DNA from: Impatiens glandulifera
Lineage: Eukaryota > Streptophyta > Magnoliopsida > Ericales > Balsaminaceae
Length of the DNA: 64,000 nucleotides
NCBI RefSeq assembly: GCF_907164915.1
Contig: NC_061862.1
Coordinates: 58,878,619 to 58,942,618, forward strand
Direction of reading: 5' to 3'
Made by a program: the position numbers and the translations under genes. Under the pieces are notes generated by a model. That model worked only from the letters and a program-made list of their open reading frames with translations. It made no database searches and had not been told where the DNA came from. Below, piece by piece: positions 1 to 11,187 of this stretch (its first letter is position 1; every line of letters begins with the position of its first letter).

Positions 1-440
1 AGATCTTTTATATTTATTTTATTTTATTAGGGGTATTTATTGATAAATTTAATTACTAAAAAATTAAAATCAGACCAGTCAAAAAAAAATCCTAGATTCG
101 CCCTTGCCGGCATCCCCGATTTCTTCTACTTTCTTCATCTTCTTTCGATCGAAAATGGTAGGTCTTCTCCTTTGTGTATGTTCACTTCATTGTCTGCCTT
201 CGTGTTCACTTCATACTATTTTTTTAGGCTGGTGGTCTAGGTACATCTCCATGCAAGACTCCAAGATCTCCCAAATCTCCAAGGACACGGTAAATAAAAC
301 ATCTTCTCTTTTAGAATCATAGATCATTTTGATGATTTGAAGATCGTTTAGGTTTTTGCGGTTTGGGTTAGGGTTAGGGTTAGGGATTTGTATGATTTTG
401 ATGATTTTAATGATTTTAACGATTTTAACGATAGAAAACT
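1..440. other. Left flank of MULE locus, no gene recognised
   Basis: AT-rich sequence with a short GC-richer stretch around 95-250. Short open frames occur but none resembles a known protein. It may be the outer part of the neighbouring MULE, since the element's true terminal inverted repeat was not located. A telomere-like run lies at its right side. Confidence 0.4.
361..385 (+). repeat. Short TTAGGG-like run
   Basis: About three consecutive GGGTTA units next to the first palindrome array. The plant telomere unit is normally TTTAGGG, so this is a telobox-like run rather than telomere DNA. AAACCCTAG motifs occur on the other side of the MULE near 8839-8874 in the opposite sense, which hints at a degenerate inverted relation between the two flanks. 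Confidence 0.5.
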
Positions 441-464
441 ATGATTATTGTGTATTTGCTGCAT

Positions 465-1260
465 TATGGGTCCCAAAAGTGTGATTTCGGGACCCGAAAG
501 TATGATTATATACTGTTTGCTGAATTAAGGGTCCCGAAAATGTAGTTTCGGGACCTGAAATGGATGGTTTCGGGACCCAAAAGTATGATTATATAATGTT
601 TTCTGAATTAAGGGTCCCAAAAGTGTGGTTTCGGGACCCGAAATGTGTGGTTTCGGGACCCGAAATGTGTAGTTTCGGGACCCGAAAGTGGGATTATATC
701 ATGTTTGCTGACTTAAGGGTCCCAAAAGAGTGGTTTTTAGGACCCGAAATGTGTGGTTTCGGGACCCAAAAGTGAGATTATATCATGTTTGCTGAATTAA
801 AGGTCCCGAAAGTGTGGTTTCGGGACCTGAAATAGGGTATTTCGGGACCCGAAAATATGATTATATAATGTTTGGTTGATATGGGTCCCGAAAGTGTGGT
901 TTCGGGACCCGAAATAGGGTGTTTCAGGACCCGAAAGTATGATTATATAATGTTTGGCTGTTATGGGTCCTGAAAGTGTGGTTTCGAGACCCGAAATAGG
1001 GTATTTCAAGACCCAAAAGTGGGATTATATCATGTTTGGCTGTTATGGGTCCCAAAAGTGTAGTTTCGGGACCTGAAATAGGGTATTCCAGGACCTGAAA
1101 GTGGGATTATATCATGTTTGGCTGTTATGAGTCCCGAAGTAGGTGGTTTCGGGACCTGAAATAGGGTGTTTTGGGACCCAAAATAGGTGGTTTTGGGACC
1201 CGAAAACTTGGTTTCGGGACCCGAAATGAGTATTTTCGGGGCCCGAAATGAGTAGTTTTC
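465..1260 (+). repeat. Palindrome array 1
   Basis: Tandem copies of a 15-bp near-palindrome TTTCGGGACCCGAAA with short spacers give a basic period near 21 bp. A higher-order unit of about 84 bp is marked by GATTATATMATGTTT, seen near 502, 586, 692, 776, 860, 939, 1023 and 1104. Units drift by single substitutions, many of C/G to T/A type. Frames stay open through the array because the period is a multiple of three; those frames are not genes. Confidence 0.85.
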
Positions 1261-1297
1261 ATTGTTTTTATCTGATTATCTGTTTCATGGTTTTTAA

Positions 1298-4200
1298 ATG
1301 TTTATCTTTTGTTTTTGTAGTCCAAATAAACATAAAAGGAATGCCCAAGAAGCAACTCCCAAAGTAGTTCCCAAATCCCCCAAAACAGCAGCTCCCAAAG
1401 TAGCTCTCAAATCCCCCAGAGAAGCAGCTCCCAAAGTAGTCCCCCACAACTTATTTTTAACTAGGACATCGACCTATGGCCTTTTCAATCTTCTTAAAAT
1501 ATTGTCTAAGGAACAAAAAGATGCTGTGAAGTCAATAGGCTTTGGCTCTCTTCTATCATTATCGCTTTCAAAATGCCCCGGGGAGATCTCTCGTTATTTA
1601 GTTAGACAGTTTGACTGTAATAAATGTTCATTCACCTTGGAGAATGACGAGGAAGTGAAAATCGAAGAAGAGGATGTTCATATGATATTGGGTCTTCTTA
1701 GAGGGGAGCTGGACATTGTAGAATACGAGAATAACGAGACTGATGACAAGTTGAAGGCATTTAGGACTCGATAGGGTAACCCTATTAATGGCGCTCCTTT
1801 AGTGATTGTTATGCCGATGAAAATGATTGAGAACAAAGTTGGTGACAACAATTTCAAGATAGACTTCGTATTATTTGTTGTCAGCTGCTTTCTCTGGTGT
1901 GATCACCTAGGTCAACTATCCAGGTATATCTCATTTCTGTTATTTTCACTTGCATGACAACATATATGTATTGTTAAATAATCCTCAAATATGTGTTTTT
2001 CACTTACAGGTATAGAATTCTGAAATCTATTTTAGATGTTCATAATATCAAGAAGTTCAATTGGTGCAAATTTGTACTTGAAGGATTAGTTCAATCATGC
2101 GCAAAAGTGAAGGAGAATAGAAAACGACATTTCCAAGGACCACAAACGTTCCTTATTGAAAGTTATCACTAATTAATTTCTCTATTTTCAAAAATAATTG
2201 GTTTTAACATATAAGTTTTCAGTTGTGCTACGTGTATAAGGTGAGCAACCCTAAACTGAGAGGAGTTAATGAGCGACGATTTCCTATACTGTCATGTTGG
2301 AATGACATGACGTTGAAGTTTAGGCTGGATATAGAGTGAGAAAATGGAGGATTCGGACGTGGAAGCGTTGTGGGACGAATTCCACTACCGGGGATGTGGG
2401 GGGAGAACGATTAGGAGGATAATGATGTGGGGGAGAACGAGGAGGGGGAGAATGAGGAGGATAATGATATGGGGGTGTTTGAGCCTCAAAAAGTAGTAGC
2501 AGAACCTAAGAAGGCAACACCTAAGAAGAGGTCAGAACCAATGAATTCAACACCTATGAATGATGGCCTACCACCTCTGAATGTAACACCTCTGAACACA
2601 GCACCTCCGGACGTAGATAGTCTAAATTTTACAGAGAATTTGGTGTGGATTACTAAATTGATGATTGAAAAAGCAACGAGAAGAATGGAATTTTTAAGTT
2701 CAGGCTGGGATGCAACGCCATTGTATGACAACGTCATCCACATCATGTACAGAGCAATGGACATGAATAAACGTTTAAGGGATGCCATGCACAAATACTT
2801 CAAGGATCGAACACCCATTATAGAAGCTGGGGTACACAATGAGGGGGGTGCCAAAGAGGTCGGTCAAAATGAGGCCGTTCACACTAAGGGGGGTCAAAAT
2901 GAGGCGGGTCTCGATGAGGCCGGTCAAAAAGAGGAGGGTCTCAATGAGGTCGGTCAAAAAGATGGGGTCTTGATGAGGCCGGTCAAAAAGAGGGGGGTCT
3001 CGATCAGGCCGGTCAAAAAGAGGAAGAGGAAGTACTTGAAAAAGAGGTGGCTCCAAGAAAAAGAAGGAAATATCCCGTGCGACAAATGAAAATTCCAGCA
3101 CGCTTTAAATCTCCATATATGACTCAGAACAAACCGAAGAACTTCGAGTCTTCCCAAATTGATGAAGTTGCACCTGATTTGGTTGTACAAAAAGAGAGTG
3201 GTCAAGAAGTACCTGAAGTTGTGGTGACAGGAAGAGAATTGGTTGCTCCCAAAAAACATAAAAAATATCCCCTAAATATCATGGAAATTCCAACACGCCT
3301 TCAATGTCAATATATGATCAAGAACAAGCAAAGAAATCAAGCTTTCTTTGATTTTGCCATGGTAAATTACCGAGATGAAGTCGTTATGGGGTTCTTTATG
3401 CAAATGAAGATGATGAGAATGCGAGGTAAATCAAGCTTTCTTAGTTGATTGTTGGTTATATTATGTTTGGCTGTTATGGGACCCGAAATTGGTAGTTTCG
3501 GGACCCAAAATAGGGTGTTTCGGGACCCGAAAGTGGGATTAAGGGTCCCGAAAGTTTGGTTTCAAGACCCGAAATGGTGGTTTCGGAACCCGAAAGTGTG
3601 GTTTCGGAACCCAAAATGGGTGGTTTCAGGACTCGAAAGTTTAATTCTATTGTGTTTGGTTGAATTAAGGGTCCCGAAATGGGTGGTTTCCGAAAGTTGA
3701 ATTCTTTTGTGTTTGGTTGTTATGGGTCTCGAAAGTGTGGTTTCGGGACCTGAAATGGGTGGTTTCAGGAACCGAAAGCTTGGTTTCGGGACCTGAAATG
3801 GAGTGTTTCGAGACTCGAAATGGGTGGGTTCGGGACCCGAAATGGGTGGTTTCTTGACCCGAAAAGACGTTTTTAACTTGTTTTCTTCTTTTTGTGGTTT
3901 TAGGAAGGAAGTATTGTATGTATCCGAGCATACCAACATCAACATAGGGCAATTTCAATCCATGAAAAATAAATGCCATGTTGAAAGTGGTATTATTGAT
4001 GTGTGGGCAAACATGATCAGTCAGAAATGCAAATCATCTTCCGAAGGGAAAATAGTTTTTTCAACAATCGTTTTTGTAAGTCTCTATATATTTCATCGTT
4101 GTTTAAACCAATTGTCTTATTGTGATGTTGATTTCATTTGCAGGACTTTTGAGAAAATCCAGAACCTTGTGTCCTCCAAATAATTGAAGAAATGAGAATT

Positions 4201-4896
4201 TTCCAAATAACACCCGAAGACATGAACACTACTAATCTGGTAAGTCCAATATTTTTATATTATTCTTGCTCATATATGTCATCTGAATCTTGGTGATATT
4301 TTTGCAGATATTTTTCCTAATTTTATACAAAAGTCACTATTATGTTGTTGTCATCAATATGCGAAAGAAAGTAATTGAAGTCCTCGACAACCTCCCACTA
4401 GACCCAGATATAGCATGTGAAGATAAATATGTTACAACTTGGAAACTAGTAATGTTGAAGTGTTTTTTACACATAATGTATGTTAAAGTGTTTATTAACT
4501 TCTTTGGTAAAACAGGTACAAAACGTTGTGGAGTACTTCAAAACTATCGACCTAAAGATCGCAACCAAAATTGCCCAATTCTCGTTCAATGTTTTGAAAT
4601 TACCTTGGCAAGACAGTTCAGATAAAACGGATTGTGTAATATACTATATGAGACATATTCATACTTACATGGGCGATGCAAATTGGGATTGTGGTATAAC
4701 CATAAAAAATGTAAGTTACATATTTTCACATTTTATTTGTTTTACAAATCTTTAATAACCGCTAAATTATCATTTTTTGTAGGCAAGGGGAATTCTTGAA
4801 GCTTTGCGAGTCAAATACACTGCAATGATCGTCCGTTCAAATTTAAACCAAAATATGAAGAACATTTTAAATAATTTTTTCAACATTTTAAAATAA
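1298..4896 (+). pseudogene. Ulp1-like (C48 SUMO-protease family) gene of the MULE, decayed
   Basis: A multi-exon remnant. The first exon (from 1298) encodes a Lys/Pro-rich start and then a block typical of plant transposon-borne Ulp1 proteins (RYLVRQFDCNKC, then EDVHMILGLLRG). A TAG at 1772 interrupts continuous homology and probably replaces Trp. Exons continue to about 1924, resume at 2009 and near 2220; a low-complexity Glu/Gly/Asn-rich region fills 2427-3440. After array 2 come the catalytic-domain exons: the histidine region HYYVVVINMRKK at about 4333 followed by EVLDNLP, and the cysteine region TDCVIYYMRHIHTYMG at about 4630. The family cleaves SUMO precursors or conjugates; whether this copy ever did is unknown. 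The reading frame ends at 4896 (TAA). It lies between inverted arrays, as expected for MULE cargo. Exon joins are approximate. Confidence 0.7.
3470..3868 (+). repeat. Palindrome array 2, inside the Ulp1-like gene
   Basis: Same 15-bp core and same sense as array 1, with GGGTGG and GTGTGG spacers. It sits between the low-complexity exon ending near 3448 and the catalytic exons starting near 3900, so it would be intronic if the Ulp1-like gene is one transcription unit. Confidence 0.85.
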
Positions 4897-5024
4897 GATT
4901 GTCCTGAAACGTATAAGTTGTATATAAATAAGGAGGTCTCTTAATTAATTTAGTACATTTTAGTCAATTATTTTCTTGTCTTCAATTATATTCAATTATT
5001 TTCTAGTCTTCAATTATAATCAAT

Positions 5025-5545
5025 TATTTTCGGGACAAGAAAACTAAGTATAAACTAAGTTAAAAAACGTCATTTCGGGACAAGAAAACTATAAATTCGG
5101 GACAAGAAACCAAGTATAAACTAAGTTAAAAAATGTCATTTCGGGACAAGAAATCACCCATTTATAGTCCCGAAACCAAGCTTTCGGGTCCCAAAACAAC
5201 ACATTTCGGGACAAGAAACAACTCATTTTGGGTCTAGAAACCATCGATTTCGGGTCCCGAAACCACCATTTCGGGTCCCGAAACCACACTTTCGGGACAA
5301 GAAAATGGTGGTTTCGGGACCCGAGATGGTTTCGGGACCCGAGATGGGTGGTTTCGGGACCCAAAATGGTTGGTTTCAGGACCCAAAATGGGTGGTTTCG
5401 GGACTTGAAATGGTGGTTTCGGGACCTAAGATGGTGGTTTCAGGACCCGAAATGGTGGTTTCGGGACCTGAAATGGATGGTTTCTTGTCCCAAAAATGGG
5501 TGGTTTCTTGTCCCAAAATGGTGATTTCGGGACAAGAAGTCACTC
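5025..5545. repeat. Palindrome array 3, bidirectional
   Basis: From 5025 to about 5300 the units read TTTCGGGTCCCGAAACC (- sense) and include the variant GGGACAAGAAA. From about 5300 to 5545 they read GGTGGTTTCGGGACCCGA (+ sense). The array is thus an inverted repeat of arrays, placed exactly between the Ulp1-like gene and the transposase gene. Confidence 0.85.
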
Positions 5546-5671
5546 TTGATGAAATATTCTAAGTGACAAAAATAAGTGACAACAACATGATCAAATAAGT
5601 ATTATCTTCGTTAAAGATATGATAAAAATGTAAAAATATTCAAAGTGACAACAACATGTTCAAATAAGTTA

Positions 5672-7895
5672 CTATCTTCGTTGAATGTTATCCTCACACG
5701 CATTATCTTCGACATATATTTGAGAGGACAAAAGTGATGTGAAGGATAATTGAGTTGAAAGTGGATCATTCCATTGTTGTTGTTGTTGTTGTGTTGAATC
5801 CAAAGCTGTAGATGTTATGGTCGTATTTCCCTTCTTTTTTGATCTCGAAGTCTTGGGAATTTTTTCAATTAAAGATTGTTTCCTCTTTGTTGGTGGTCGT
5901 CCTCGACTTCTAACTTTGTTAGGAGAGTGTATCAAAATGGATGTAGCGAGAGATTGAAATGGAGATGGAGATGCTTTTGTGCTTTGGTCTTTAGATGCTT
6001 CAGTGCTTCCATGATTAAGTGACATAAACTGTTCCATCAAGCCTTTTATTCCGTTCATCCAAAAAGAACAACTGACTTCAGATTTTACTCCAACTTGTTG
6101 AAACTCTTGCATCAATCGAGTTAGACTATTGTGATGTTTTTTTTCTTCCACAGACATATTTGAATCATAAATGTTGGTGATATTTTGATACCCACGCTTA
6201 ATATCTTTACGCCACCGGTCCATTATATAATATATTGGTACCTCATTCACCCTCATTTTTTTCAACACAGCCATGATATGCCTACACAAAATACCTCTGA
6301 ACTCAAACAATCGACATTGACATTTCACATTGCAATCCATTTCGGTGTAATGTACTTTGTAAAAAACATCTCTTACATGTTCTCCATTAACCCCCAAAAT
6401 AATTTCCTCAACTCTAAATATACAAGCTGACCCTTCCTCTTCAATGACTGAGATGTCGCACAACATCAAACCTATAACTTCTTTTGAACCAATCTAAATA
6501 TATCTGAAGTGTAGAAGGTTTGATATTGCCTTTCAAAGGCAAATCCACTGACAGTTGGTATTAAAGAATTAAACGATTGGAAATCCAATTTCTTTTCTCT
6601 CTCGATATTTCTCAACAGAGCCCTATCATATTGCTCGACGAATTGTTTGAGGGATGTTTTGGACTGCACGTAGTCATCAAAGAAGACGTTCATACTTTCA
6701 CTCCGTTGAGATGTTGACATCCCGTCCCAAAATTGTCCTTTCACATAAACATGTATCCATTTAGATCTTTCCAAATACAAAGATTTCAACCAAACATTAT
6801 CTTCCAACTGATAATCTTCAATTAGTCTATTCTAATCATCTTCGCATTGTTGAATATTTATGGAGTTGTATACTATGTTTTTCAGCCTCTTCTTTATTAG
6901 ATGGTATTCAGTATGGCTTCCAAGTTTTATAGGAAGTTTCTTCATTATATGCCACAAACAAAATCGATTATGAGATTTAGGAAATACCTTCTCAATTGCA
7001 ATCGCCATGGATCGACATTGGTCTATGATTATGGCATTAGGAGGTCTATCATCCATACATTCCAACCAAGTTCTAAACAACCAAGTGAAAGAATTTGAAT
7101 ATTCACTTGACAATAACCCACATCCAAGAAAAATGGATTGACCATGATGATTAACACCAACAAACGGAGTGAACGACATGTCATAGCGATTTGTCAAATA
7201 GGTTGTATCGAAAGAGATAACATCATAAAAATCTTCAAAGGCAGCCCTGCACCTACCATCTGCCCAAAACATGTTTTTAATTCGAGATTTCTCTTCCAAA
7301 TCAACAAGGTAGAAGAAGTTTGAGTTCCTGGTTTGCATTCTTAAGAAATAATTAGTGAGTGCTTCAGCATCCTCACTCCCTAACCTCAACCTTCGTGCTT
7401 CTGTAACGTAATTTCTACATGTTCTCTCATCGAAAGACATGTTTTCATACCCTCCAGCTTCAACTACAAGTGATTGAAATGTTTTGGCCACAGTTATTCC
7501 AGCTTCATCGTTTGTATCCAATCTTTTCTTTACATTTCCGTCAATTACTTTGTAGGATCTAACATGACGTATTCTCTTAGGGCTTAATGTATGGTTGTGC
7601 TCAAGAGAAATACTTGTTATCACATATTCCCCTTCATTTCGAACAACAACATTAATCTTTGCTTTACAATATGTCTTCGTTATTGGTCTAGGCTGATGAA
7701 ACTTATTTTTGGCCTTCGATTCTTTCATAAAACTCTTGGCACAACCAACGCTGAAGTATTTCCTCTTACCACCTGCATTTTTGCTCCCTAACTTGGTAAT
7801 GCCGAATCCGGTTAAGTGGGCATATGATGTGTAGAATTCAAGAAGTTATTCTTCGGAGGAAAATGTCATTCCAACACTAGGAATGTGACTGCAAA
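5672..7895 (-). pseudogene. FAR1/MuDR-type MULE transposase, lightly broken
   Basis: Read on -, it starts near 7895. The FAR1-type DNA-binding region covers about 7860-7560 (EFYTSYAHLTGFGI, then the CKAKI and HNHTLSP motifs). The MULE transposase core follows, with the first aspartate in ISFDTTYLTNRYDM, the second in IIIDQCRSMAIAIEKVFP, and the CLWHIMKKL motif. A central conserved block (GMSTSQRSESMNVFFDDYV) precedes a C-terminal SWIM zinc finger (CQCRLFEFRGILCRH). The tail is Ser/Lys-rich with a poly-Gln run encoded by GTT repeats at 5775-5791. Defects seen: TAA near 7845 (probably from Glu or Gln), TAG near 6831 (Trp to stop), and a one-base loss near 6473 that shifts the frame just before the SWIM part. 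The family cuts and joins transposon ends in the nucleus. This copy should be inactive but is recent enough to align by eye almost throughout. Confidence 0.85.
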
Positions 7896-7929
7896 AATTA
7901 AGTGCAACCGTAAGAAATAAGTCCATAAA

Positions 7930-8640
7930 CCACCTTTTCGGGTCCCTAAACCACCCTTTCAGGTTTCGAAATCACCCTTTCGGGTCTTGAAACCACAATT
8001 TCGGGTCCCGAAACCACCTATTTCGGGTCCCAAAACACAACATTTTGGCTCTTGAAACACAACATTTCGGGTCCCGAAACACAACATTTTTTGTCCCGAA
8101 ACACAATATTTTTTGTCTCGAAACCATTTTGGGACAAGGAATGACCCTTTCTTGTCCCGAAACCACCCATTTTGGGACAAATTTTGGTCCCGAAACCACT
8201 TATTTCGGGTCCCGAAACACAACATTTCGGGTCCCAAAACCAACCATTTCGGGTCCCAAAACCAACCATTTCGGGACAAGGAAGGACCCTTTCTTATCCA
8301 GAAACCACTCATTTCGGAACAAGAAAGGGTCCCGAAACTACCTATTTCGGGTCCCGAAACTAACCATTTCGGGACAAGGAAGGACCCTTTCTTGTCCCGA
8401 AACCACCCATTTCTGGACAAGGAATGACCCTTTTTTGTCCTGAAACCAACCATTTCGGAACAAGGAAGAACCCTTTCTTGTCCCGAAACCAACCATTTCA
8501 GGACAATGAAGGACCCTTTCTTGTCCTGAAACCACCCATTTTGGGACCCGAAATAACCCTCTAAGGTCCCTAAACGACCCTCTTTGGTTCCGAAACCATA
8601 ATTTCAGGTCTAGAAATGGTAGATTTCGGGACATTTTGAC
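7930..8640 (-). repeat. Palindrome array 4
   Basis: Units read TTTCGGGTCCCGAAACCACC, the reverse complement of array 1. Part of the array alternates with GGGACAAGGAA / CCCTTTCTTGTCCCGAAA units, which are inverted pairs on their own. It closes the locus on the transposase side, upstream of the transposase start. Confidence 0.85.
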
Positions 8641-9148
8641 ACATTGAAATGTCATTTTTTATACCAATCGAGCAATCGGGTACATTTCGAGTTTAACAGG
8701 GGTGGATCTGTTTAGGTTAAGTTCTTCATCTACTAGGTTGTTCAAGTTCGGTGTTTCGGTTTCCTGAAAGTTCAAACAGTTCTGAAATAAATCCATAAAC
8801 CTTTAGATATGTAAATAAATACATCTATAAAATGTAAACCCTAGATTTGTAAAATCTAAACCCTAGATATATAAAAACAAATAATAAAGATCCTTAAAAA
8901 GGATACCATGGAGAAGTAAATGTAGCTGGAAAAAAAAAATGCAGCCGGAGAAAAAAATAAATGCAGCCGGAGAAGAGAAATAAATGGAGCTGGAGAAGAG
9001 AAATAACTGATGCTGGATACGTTTCAGAGAGAGAAAGAAATGCAGAAATATGAAGCTATTGAAGAAATAATATTTTTTTTTGGCTTTTTCTCTCTATAGG
9101 TAGCAAGAACACTTAGGATTCGTGGCTTTGATTTCGCTAAAGAGTAGA

Positions 9149-9150
<2 letters not shown>
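8641..9150. other. Right flank of MULE locus, no gene
   Basis: AT-rich sequence with AAACCCTAG motifs (8839-8874) and a short degenerate tandem of TGCAGCCGGAGAA-like units around 8920-9000. No coding similarity is seen. Confidence 0.4.

Positions 9151-9198
<48 letters not shown>
9150..9198. repeat. (AT)n microsatellite
   Basis: Uninterrupted AT dinucleotide run directly abutting the foldback MITE. TA-rich tracts are common insertion targets for TA-duplicating MITEs. Confidence 0.9.
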
Positions 9199-9201
<3 letters not shown>

Positions 9202-9398
9202 GAGTGAAATGATAGGGGGAGGGAATTGAGGGAAGAAATGATGTCACTACATCACTTGTTGGAAAAAAGAAAAAAAAGATAAAATGTGAGGAGAGAGAAG
9301 ATAGAGAAATTTTGTTATTTTTTTTTGGCTAATCATTGCGCAACATCATTCCTTCTCTATTCCTTCCCTCAAATTCTCTCTTCCAATCATTTCTCTCT
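9199..9398. mobile_element. Foldback MITE, about 200 bp
   Basis: The left end GAGGAGTGAAATGATAGG and the reverse complement of the right end (AGAGAGAAATGATTGG) continue as imperfect inverted repeats that share GGGAATTGAGGGAA- and GAAATGATGT-like blocks on both arms. It is flanked by TA-rich sequence on both sides, consistent with a TA duplication. No coding capacity. The superfamily is uncertain. Confidence 0.6.
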
Positions 9399-10707
9399 AT
9401 ATATTAATAAACTATTATTTTATTTTTTTTATCTAATTTCTCATTAACTTTTTTTTCTTATTTCATAAGATTTATTAAAATTTAATTCAACTAGCACATA
9501 ATATTATAACTTATATAATATGCTTTTCTTTTTATTTAGGTTGAAAATTAGTAATTTGAGTTCTATGAATTAATTTATAATTTAAGTTGAATAATTTATC
9601 TAATCCAATTTCAAATTAAATAAAAAAAATAAAAATTTTATAATAAAAAAAATTTAGAGAGAAAATTATTAATTTTTTTCTCTTAATTTTTGTGTAAAAT
9701 AATAAAAAGCTGATGAAAGAGAAATTATTACATGTTTTTAGGTGACATATACAATTTAAAATTAAAGAAAGAAAAAATGATACGCGTCCTATTTCTTTGG
9801 TGACATGTGCATTGTCACATTATTCACTGCCCAATTTATTTATTTGAGCAATGATAGAGGAGCAAAATTGTTTGTAACGAATGTGGGCAATGGGAGCACT
9901 AATTAGACTTGTTGACTCAATATATATATATATATTTTTTTATATTCATTAATAATTTTATCTCTCTTTTATAATATATATATATATATATATAATATAT
10001 ATATATATAATATTTGATTTTTTTTTAATTTTAATTCTTTTTCAAATTTGTTATTGAATGTTATATAACTAATTAGGAGAAATTCTAAATTGGCTCGTTT
10101 CAAAGACGTTAGAGCTGGTTATAAATAGGTTTTATAACTATAAGTCATAAGTGAGAAGATTTGAATAGTTAGAGGGAGAAAATTGATAGAATCCCGATTT
10201 GCCATTGACAGGTTTGAGTTGATTTCAATGATTGTAAGTTGTCTCTAGGAAGTTTGTAAAGTTGTTAGAATCATTTAGAGACAGTCATTTACCGGTTATT
10301 TTGTAAAAATCCAATTGCAATGTAAATTCTCAAATTGTGTGTTGAAAGTTGTTCTTGAATTAATTGATGTTTTGAATATGTTCATCATATGTTAATTTTG
10401 GATTGATAAAATTGATTAAAATCATCTAAAACAAAAATGCCTAAATTTGAAAATTCAACTTTTAGTTTTTACATTTATTCTTGATGTTTGGTTGTTGATC
10501 TTTAGTTTTTAATAGTGATTTGATCGAGTTTTGAGAATTTAAAGTTTTCAAATATGCATGATGGTTTATTTAGACCACCTGTGATTATTATTATTATTTT
10601 TTTAATTTTGTGTATGAATATATTTTATAAATAAAATTTTGAAACACATGTTATTGTGTACTCATTTATATTCAAATAAAGATCCAAATCATTTGAGTGC
10701 ATGACCA
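9399..10707. other. AT-rich intergenic DNA
   Basis: No gene recognised. It contains further (AT)n tracts near 9921-9933 and 9976-10011. The stretch around 9720-9905 has GTGACATRTRCA-like motifs that suggest another decayed MITE, but I could not define its ends. Confidence 0.5.
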
Positions 10708-10716
10708 GATAGTTGG
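10708..10716. repeat. 9-bp target site duplication, left
   Basis: GATAGTTGG here is repeated exactly at 14373-14381. A nine-base duplication is the usual Mutator-superfamily signature. Confidence 0.9.
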
Positions 10717-10858
10717 GGGAAATTTGAGGAAATGACCCTAAAGAGGGGCCTAATTATGGATGGTGACCCCTAATTTAATAGCGCTGGTGACCCCTAAACT
10801 TTTTTCTGACGAAAATGCCCCTATTGCGTCACGCATCCTCCAGTTGCGTGACGCACCC
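10717..10858 (+). repeat. Pack-MULE left terminal inverted repeat
   Basis: Shares with the right end the blocks TTTGAGGAAATGACCCTAAA, AATAGCGCTGGTGACC and the paired TGCGTCACGCA / TGCGTGACGCA motif (10825-10835 and 10845-10855, 9-nt spacer). The pair can form an 11-bp stem. Confidence 0.88.
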
Positions 10859-11187
10859 GAGTGCATTGTGAAAAGTCCACAATTCCCTTGCTATATAATT
10901 AAAAAATTTCCAATTTTTCCCATTTCTTTCTTTTTTGTTCTCTCTCTTCACTTCCCATTCTTCCATTCTCTTCCTTCTCTCTAAAAAGACGACTCCCGAC
11001 GACGACCCCCGACGAAGACGTCGGAATCCCAACGAAGGAGATGTCCGCTACTACTGGTATTCTTCCTCCTTCCTTTATTTCTTTCGCATTGTTTTGTTAG
11101 GGTTTAGGGATTAGAGATTGATTAGATAAATGCCACCGGCGGCGAAATACGGGTACGTCACGCAGTTTGGATATTTGTTTGGTTTTT

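Larger units (their letters stand above)
465..8640. mobile_element. Mutator-like element locus with Ulp1-like gene, transposase and palindrome arrays
   Basis: The block contains a Ulp1/C48-like pseudogene (+), a FAR1/MuDR-type transposase pseudogene (-) and four arrays built on TTTCGGGWCCCGAAA. Arrays 1 and 2 read in the + sense (A-centred core, GGTGG spacer), array 4 reads in the - sense, and array 3 switches sense at about 5300. MULEs that carry Ulp1-like genes are known in Arabidopsis (Kaonashi) and melon (CUMULE), which supports the assignment. The terminal TIRs and a 9-bp target duplication were not found, so the outer limits are the array limits and the true element may be larger. It could also be two adjacent elements (see findings). 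Confidence 0.75.

Noticed and set aside
361..385. Telomere or subtelomere
   Set aside because: Only about three units are present and they do not match the usual plant telomere unit well.
465..1260. CRISPR-like spacing of short palindromic repeats
   Set aside because: Spacers are near-identical and part of the repeat, no cas genes occur, and the context is a plant MULE.
5089..5562. Overlapping open frames on both strands in the palindrome arrays
   Set aside because: The repeat period is a multiple of three and the unit lacks stops in several frames, so long open frames arise automatically. The same applies to frames at 560-1009, 3449-3979 and 7959-8655.
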